A stretch of DNA of 10,771 bases from Bacillota bacterium (GTDB lineage Bacteria > Bacillota > Clostridia > Peptostreptococcales > Anaerovoracaceae). The stretch covers positions 1-10,771 of the forward strand of contig JAEXBK010000125.1 of NCBI GenBank assembly GCA_023394035.1. Reading direction: 5' to 3'. The notes below the pieces were generated by a model, which saw nothing but the letters and a program-made list of their open reading frames with translations, had not been told where the DNA came from and did no database searches. The translations under genes were made by a program, and so were the position numbers. This document shows positions 7,414 through 10,771 of the stretch, piece by piece (position 1 is the first letter of the stretch; each line of letters begins with the position of its first letter).

Positions 7414-7985
7414 CCGATCACCTCATCGATCAGCCCGTATTTTTTTGCGTCCTCTGCAGACATAAAGTTATCTCTGTCCGTATCTTTTTCTATCACTTCG
7501 ATAGGTTTACCTGTTGCTTTGCTCAGGATGCCGTTAAGTCGTTCTTTTGTCTTAACTATCCAGTCAGCATGGATTCTTATATCGCTCGCCTGTCCGCGTG
7601 CGCCCCCGAGAGGCTGGTGAATCATCACTTCTGCATTAGGAAGAGCATATCTCTTGCCCTTTTTCCCTGCCGAAAGAAGGAGTGCTCCCATGCTTGCCGC
7701 ACTTCCGACGCATATTGTAGAGACATCGGCTTTGATGTGATTCATGGTATCGTATATTGCAAGACCTGCAGTTACCGATCCACCCGGGCTGTTGATATAA
7801 ATGCTTATATCCTTATCACTATCCTGTGCATCGAGAAAGAGCAGCTGCGCAACGATAAGATTTGCAAGATGATCATCTATCTCCTCGCCTATAAAAATTA
7901 TTCTGTCCTGTAAAAGACGCGAATAAATATCATATGTTCTCTCGCCTCTGCTTGTCTGCTCTATTACATAAGGTATCAATGCCAT
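7410..7985 (-). CDS. clpP: ClpP, ATP-dependent Clp protease proteolytic subunit
   Basis: This serine peptidase forms the double-heptamer chamber used by ClpX and other Clp ATPases. The 191-residue protein carries the complete triad at the family-standard positions: Ser98 in GSAASMG, His123 in MIHQPLGG and Asp172 in DTDRDNFMSAEDA. The MALIPYVIEQTSRGER N-terminus is the normal bacterial ClpP start with very little propeptide. INSPGGSV (64-71) forms the oxyanion-hole loop. An AAAGGAG site lies upstream of the ATG at 7983-7985. The gene follows tig by 37 nt with no terminator between them, so both should be on one transcript, and it overlaps clpX by 4 nt. Confidence 0.98.
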   Translation of the reverse strand: MALIPYVIEQTSRGERTYDIYSRLLQDRIIFIGEEIDDHLANLIVAQLLFLDAQDSDKDISIYINSPGGSVTAGLAIYDTMNHIKADVSTICVGSAASMGALLLSAGKKGKRYALPNAEVMIHQPLGGARGQASDIRIHADWIVKTKERLNGILSKATGKPIEVIEKDTDRDNFMSAEDAKKYGLIDEVIG

Positions 7986-8022
7986 TTGCCGGTGTCTCCT
8001 TTTGCTCTGTATTTTTTAAGAT

Positions 8023-9348
8023 TTATTTTTCTTCTGTTTTTTCTTTGATGTCTTCAGCCTTGACTTTGCTTATCTTAGCGTTATCGTAGAGAAAATCCAT
8101 GACCTTTGTAAGGATTATGTCTTTTTTGAAGAATTCTATGCTGTCTTCTCCAAGCATTTCTCTTACCTTTGTTACGTCAGACTTGTACATTTCAGCCATT
8201 CTCTCAAGTTCTTTGTTAAGATCCTCTTCCGTAACTTCTACGTTTTCGGCATTTCCGATAGATCTCAGGACTATTCTTGTAGAAACTCTCTTTTCGGCTT
8301 CAGGTCTGAGCTCCTCGCGCATCTTCTCGATATCTCCGCCCGTAAATTGGAGATACTGATCGATTCCCATTCCCTGATAGCGCAGCTGCTGGTCTATTTC
8401 TCTGATCATATTTGAAACTTCGTCTTCGATCATTGTCTTAGGTGCTTCGATCTTGTTCATCTCATAGACTTTCTCGATGAGCTTGTCCTTCGCACCGTTA
8501 ACCGACTGAAGGTCTGCGGTTTCCTGAAGTCTTTCAAATGCAGCCTTGCGCAGCTCTTCGAGCGTATCGTATTCGCTTACGTCCTTTGCAAATTCATCAT
8601 CAAGCTCAGGGAGCTCTTCTTCCTTTGCTTCGTGAATATGGCAATGGAAAACGGCTTCCTTACCTGCGAGATCCTTTGCGTGATATTCTTCAGGGAATGT
8701 AACCTTAACGTCTACATCATCTCCCGCCTTTGCATCTATAAGCTGTTCCTCAAAGCCCGGAATGAATCTTCCCGATCCGATCTTCAGCTCCTGATTTTCG
8801 GCAGTGCCGCCTTCAAACTGTTCTTCGCCGACAAAGCCTGCATAATCGAGTATTACGGTGTCTCCGTCTTTTACAGGTCTGTCTGCAACTACCATTCTTG
8901 CGTTTCTCTTCTGAAGTGATTCGATTTCTCTGTTTACATCCTCTTCTGTAATTTCCGTAACGATCTGCTCAACCTCAACATTCTTATAATCCTTAACTTC
9001 TACTACAGGATAAACAGGAACCGTGATAGTTACGGTAAGCGGCTTGCTGTCTCCTATTTCCGAAAAATCTGCCGAAGGTGCGTCAATTACCTCGATATTG
9101 AGTTCCTTAACAGCCTCAGGGTATCCCGTTCTGAAAAGCTCATTGATTGCATCTTCAAAGAAAATGCCTTCTCCGTAATGACGCTCGATCATCTTTCTCG
9201 GTGCTTTTCCTTTTCTGAAGCCATCGACATTGTAACGACCCTTCGTTTCCTGATATGCCTTAACGACAGCATTGTCGAATTCTTCCGATGTGAAATCCAT
9301 TGTGAATTTTACTGTGTTGTTTTCTCTTTCTACCAAAGCGGTTTTCAT
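8023..9348 (-). CDS. tig: Trigger factor, ribosome-associated chaperone and prolyl isomerase
   Basis: Trigger factor docks at the ribosome exit tunnel (protein L23) and shields nascent chains. The 441 residues (E. coli 432) show the three expected parts. The N-terminal ribosome-binding domain carries the signature GFRKGKAP (43-50). An FKBP-type prolyl-isomerase domain spans roughly 155-245, with DGDTVILDYAGFVG and IGSGRFIPGFEEQL. A helical C-terminal arm contains DEFAKDVSEYDTLEELR and runs to a Lys/Glu-rich tail. The ATG at 9346-9348 is preceded by GGGAGG with a 10-nt spacer. It is the first gene of the minus-strand array, downstream of a good sigma-A-like promoter and a leader of about 70 nt. 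The tig-clpP-clpX order is widely conserved and links folding of new chains with disposal of failures. Confidence 0.97.
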   Translation of the reverse strand: MKTALVERENNTVKFTMDFTSEEFDNAVVKAYQETKGRYNVDGFRKGKAPRKMIERHYGEGIFFEDAINELFRTGYPEAVKELNIEVIDAPSADFSEIGDSKPLTVTITVPVYPVVEVKDYKNVEVEQIVTEITEEDVNREIESLQKRNARMVVADRPVKDGDTVILDYAGFVGEEQFEGGTAENQELKIGSGRFIPGFEEQLIDAKAGDDVDVKVTFPEEYHAKDLAGKEAVFHCHIHEAKEEELPELDDEFAKDVSEYDTLEELRKAAFERLQETADLQSVNGAKDKLIEKVYEMNKIEAPKTMIEDEVSNMIREIDQQLRYQGMGIDQYLQFTGGDIEKMREELRPEAEKRVSTRIVLRSIGNAENVEVTEEDLNKELERMAEMYKSDVTKVREMLGEDSIEFFKKDIILTKVMDFLYDNAKISKVKAEDIKEKTEEK

Positions 9349-9425
9349 TCTTGTTATTCCTCCCGATCAACTTTATATTGGGTTTCATATGAGATATACC
9401 CTAAAAACATTCATAATAGCATGTA

Positions 9426-9454
9426 ATTCTAACATTTTTTGATAAAAAAGTAAA
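9426..9454 (-). promoter_or_regulatory. Sigma-A-like promoter of the tig-clpP-clpX array
   Basis: On the minus strand, TTTACT (9449-9454) and TAGAAT (9426-9431) are separated by exactly 17 nt. The -10 box is extended by TG one base upstream. The predicted transcription start is near 9419, leaving a leader of about 70 nt before the tig ATG. No CIRCE element or tandem CtsR heptads were seen around it. Confidence 0.65.
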
Positions 9455-9460
9455 GGTAAA

Positions 9461-9490
9461 AAGCAAAAATGACCATTAATATGGCCATCT
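9461..9490 (-). terminator. Rho-independent terminator of the CYTH-domain gene
   Basis: On the minus strand, 10 nt after the CYTH-gene stop, AGATGGCCAT and ATGGTCATTT pair around the loop ATTA (9477-9480), with two G-U pairs. A T-rich tail, TTTTTGCTTTTT, follows. The wobbles favour the minus-strand transcript. It ends just before the tig promoter, which insulates the two units. Confidence 0.65.
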
Positions 9491-9499
9491 AATTGCTGA

Positions 9500-10120
9500 T
9501 TATTTGATTAATTCAAGACCTTGCCTGAATTTGCTGCGATTTTCCGTTATAATATCATATTTTTCGGCTAAATATTCACCGATTTTCTCCATCTCGGCTC
9601 TGCTACCGGAGTAAAGCTCTATCTCCATTTCGCTGATAACGCCTTCTCTTCCTTCGCAGAACACCTTTCCGGAATCATACGAAAGCTCACATATAACTTC
9701 GCCGCTGTCGATTCTCAGGCTTCGGCGCATGAAATCAAACGACATTACCTTCTTAAGCTTCCGTTCGCCTATTATTTTCGTAAGCTGTTCCCACATGTGA
9801 CTCTGCTTAAATATGTCAGGATCCGGCTCCGTCAGTTTGGCTTCATCTATAAGCGGCATATTTATTTCTTCGCGCTCATGCATTCCGTCTTCGCTCGTGC
9901 CGTTCCATTTAAGTGTTCCGAGCAGCTTTCTTCCTTCTCTTCTGACCCTGAAAACCATGCTTTCTCTGCTAAGTCTTCTGTCATCCGTATCAAAGTAAAC
10001 CGCATGCATCGGAGTTTCCTCATATGAGCCTTCGTCAGTTATCGATGCTATTTTGTCGTCCTTTATGATTCTGTCAAAAACTTCTGCATCCGATATGTGA
10101 TACTTAAGTTCAATTTCCAT
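9500..10120 (-). CDS. CYTH-domain protein (triphosphate tunnel metalloenzyme), probable tripolyphosphatase or similar
   Basis: CYTH proteins form an eight-strand tunnel that binds triphosphate compounds and divalent metal; bacterial members include inorganic triphosphatases, thiamine-triphosphatases and class-IV adenylate cyclases. This one is 206 residues with a single domain and no CHAD partner domain. Visible motifs are the defining ExExK at the N-terminus (Glu2, Glu4, Lys6), VYFDTDD (41-47), FRVRREG (57-63) with LKW (70-72), EREEI (82-86), MRRSLRID (131-138), ICELSYDSGKV (143-153), the EIEL strand (166-169) and SKFRQGL (196-202). I start at 10118-10120 because ExExK begins there in the family and AAGGAG lies 9 nt upstream; a frame extension to 10183 lacks a ribosome site and would run through the promoter. 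Substrate cannot be told from sequence. The gene is monocistronic and divergent from deoC. Confidence 0.9.
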   Translation of the reverse strand: MEIELKYHISDAEVFDRIIKDDKIASITDEGSYEETPMHAVYFDTDDRRLSRESMVFRVRREGRKLLGTLKWNGTSEDGMHEREEINMPLIDEAKLTEPDPDIFKQSHMWEQLTKIIGERKLKKVMSFDFMRRSLRIDSGEVICELSYDSGKVFCEGREGVISEMEIELYSGSRAEMEKIGEYLAEKYDIITENRSKFRQGLELIK

Positions 10121-10129
10121 TCTTTTCTT

Positions 10130-10135
10130 CTCCTT
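10130..10135 (-). promoter_or_regulatory. Shine-Dalgarno that fixes the CYTH-gene start
   Basis: The minus strand reads AAGGAG, then a 9-nt spacer and the ATG at 10118-10120. This supports the internal start over an upstream in-frame ATG at 10181-10183, which would fall within the promoter's -35 box. Confidence 0.75.
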
Positions 10136-10154
10136 AAACAAATACGCAAGCTCT

Positions 10155-10183
10155 GTTCTATCACAAAACAATCTTACTGTCAA
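10155..10183 (-). promoter_or_regulatory. Promoter of the CYTH-domain gene
   Basis: The minus strand carries a perfect TTGACA (10178-10183), a 17-nt spacer and TAGAAC (10155-10160) with a TG one base upstream of the -10 box. The predicted start is near 10148, giving a leader of about 28 nt that contains the AAGGAG site. Confidence 0.65.
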
Positions 10184-10206
10184 TACCTTTAATTATATGG
10201 TATACT
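10177..10206 (+). promoter_or_regulatory. Probable deoC promoter
   Basis: CTGTCA (10177-10182), an 18-nt spacer and TATACT (10201-10206) with an extended TG at 10198-10199 form a plausible sigma-A promoter. Transcription would start near 10213, just before AGGAGGT (10222-10228). Its -35 box lies on the same bases as the -35 of the opposite CYTH-gene promoter. Confidence 0.5.
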
Positions 10207-10216
10207 TACCTATATA
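10194..10216. promoter_or_regulatory. Imperfect dyad over the deoC -10 region, candidate operator
   Basis: TATATGGTA and TACCTATATA flank the centre TACT, forming a near-palindrome with one extra base in the right arm. It covers the deoC -10 box and the likely transcription start, a normal place for a repressor. It does not look like the B. subtilis DeoR operator as I remember it. AT-richness makes a chance match possible. Confidence 0.3.
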
Positions 10217-10238
10217 ATCACAGGAGGTATCAAAAAAC

Positions 10239-10771
10239 ATGATAAAAATCAAAAACAGACCGCTGAATAAATATATAGATCACACGCTTCTTAAACCTGA
10301 AGCCCGTCCCTGCGACATAGAAAAGCTATGTGCTGAAGCTGCGGAATATGATTTCTATGCCGTATGCGTAAATTCCTGCTATGTTTCTCTGGCAAGCAAG
10401 CTTCTTACCGGCACCGATGTAAAGGTTGCATCCGTTATAGGATTCCCTCTCGGAGCATCATCTACCGAATCAAAGTGCTTCGAAACGGAGGATGCCTGCA
10501 TTAACGGTGCAAGTGAAATAGATATGGTGCTTAATGTCGGTCTGCTTAAGGCAGGTCTCTACGACGAGTGTAGGGCGGATATCGCGGCAGTAACGGCTGC
10601 AGCCGCAAAGCACGGTGCAATTGTAAAGGTCATCCTCGAAACCTGTCTGCTTTCCGACGAAGAGATAAAAAAGGCCTGCCAGCTTTCTGAGGAAGGAAAT
10701 GCAGCTTTTGTTAAAACTTCAACCGGATTTTCTTCGGGTGGAGCTACTGTTCACCATGTTGAGATCATGAG
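10239..10771 (+). CDS. deoC: Deoxyribose-phosphate aldolase, 3' end cut off by the window
   Basis: DeoC cleaves 2-deoxyribose 5-phosphate to acetaldehyde and glyceraldehyde 3-phosphate in deoxynucleoside catabolism, in the cytosol. The frame stays open for 177 residues to the window end; the family is usually about 215-260. Visible features are the N-terminal IDHTLLKPEA (13-22), VIGFPLGA (66-73), EIDMVLNVG (93-101) with the catalytic-site Asp95, VKVILETCLL (129-138) and the Schiff-base lysine Lys159 in FVKTSTGFS. The proton-relay lysine (E. coli Lys201) would lie beyond the edge. The ATG at 10239-10241 follows a consensus AGGAGGT with a 10-nt spacer. It is the only plus-strand gene here and diverges from the CYTH gene. 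Other deo genes may follow outside the window. Confidence 0.97.
   Translation, partial: MIKIKNRPLNKYIDHTLLKPEARPCDIEKLCAEAAEYDFYAVCVNSCYVSLASKLLTGTDVKVASVIGFPLGASSTESKCFETEDACINGASEIDMVLNVGLLKAGLYDECRADIAAVTAAAAKHGAIVKVILETCLLSDEEIKKACQLSEEGNAAFVKTSTGFSSGGATVHHVEIM

Noticed and set aside
7099..7620. A 173-codon plus-strand open frame spanning the clpX-clpP junction
   Set aside because: It is antisense to two genes with complete catalytic motifs. Its hydrophobic composition is what antisense frames of such genes usually show.
9469..9475. A single GGTCATT resembling half a CtsR heptad near the tig promoter
   Set aside because: CtsR needs a tandem repeat. Only one imperfect copy is present, and it belongs to the stem of the upstream gene's terminator.
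10121..10183. A 21-residue N-terminal extension of the CYTH protein
   Set aside because: The ExExK motif should be at the extreme N-terminus, AAGGAG precedes the inner ATG, and the extension would read through the predicted promoter.
10213..10218. A perfect TATAAT on the plus strand before deoC
   Set aside because: It is only 3 nt from the Shine-Dalgarno, so transcription from it would start at or within the ribosome site. The TATACT box further upstream is a better fit.

Overview
The window looks like ordinary chromosomal core DNA from a low-to-mid-GC Gram-positive anaerobe of the Clostridia class. The main reason is the gene order tig-clpP-clpX-lon-engB, which is typical of Firmicutes. Strong AGGAGG-type ribosome binding sites and ClpP, ClpX and Lon proteins of Firmicutes type agree with this. 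I cannot fix the genus from the sequence.

Nearly everything reads on the minus strand as one long array, from about 9420 down past the left edge. In order of transcription it holds trigger factor (tig), clpP, clpX, lon, engB (ysxC/yihA), a DUF1015-family gene, hpt, a four-helix membrane protein and a DJ-1/PfpI-family gene cut by the window start. A sigma-A-like promoter lies before tig. Gaps are short (37 nt or less), except for two of about 45 nt, and each of those holds a hairpin with a U-tract: one between clpX and lon, one between hpt and the membrane protein. The array is therefore probably one read-through unit with internal attenuation points rather than one uniform operon.

The right end (9461-10771) holds a separate minus-strand gene for a CYTH-domain phosphatase with its own terminator, and a divergent plus-strand deoC (deoxyribose-phosphate aldolase) cut by the window end. 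The two divergent promoters appear to share a -35 region.

Functionally, tig/clpP/clpX/lon cover folding of nascent chains and ATP-dependent proteolysis, engB acts in 50S ribosome assembly, and hpt and deoC act in purine salvage and deoxynucleoside catabolism. No mobile element, CRISPR array, tRNA or rRNA was seen. No stretch over 300 bases lacks a gene; the longest gap, 9349-9499, holds the tig promoter and leader and the CYTH-gene terminator. I found no convincing new multi-gene system. The points worth a second look are regulatory structures and two poorly characterised proteins.
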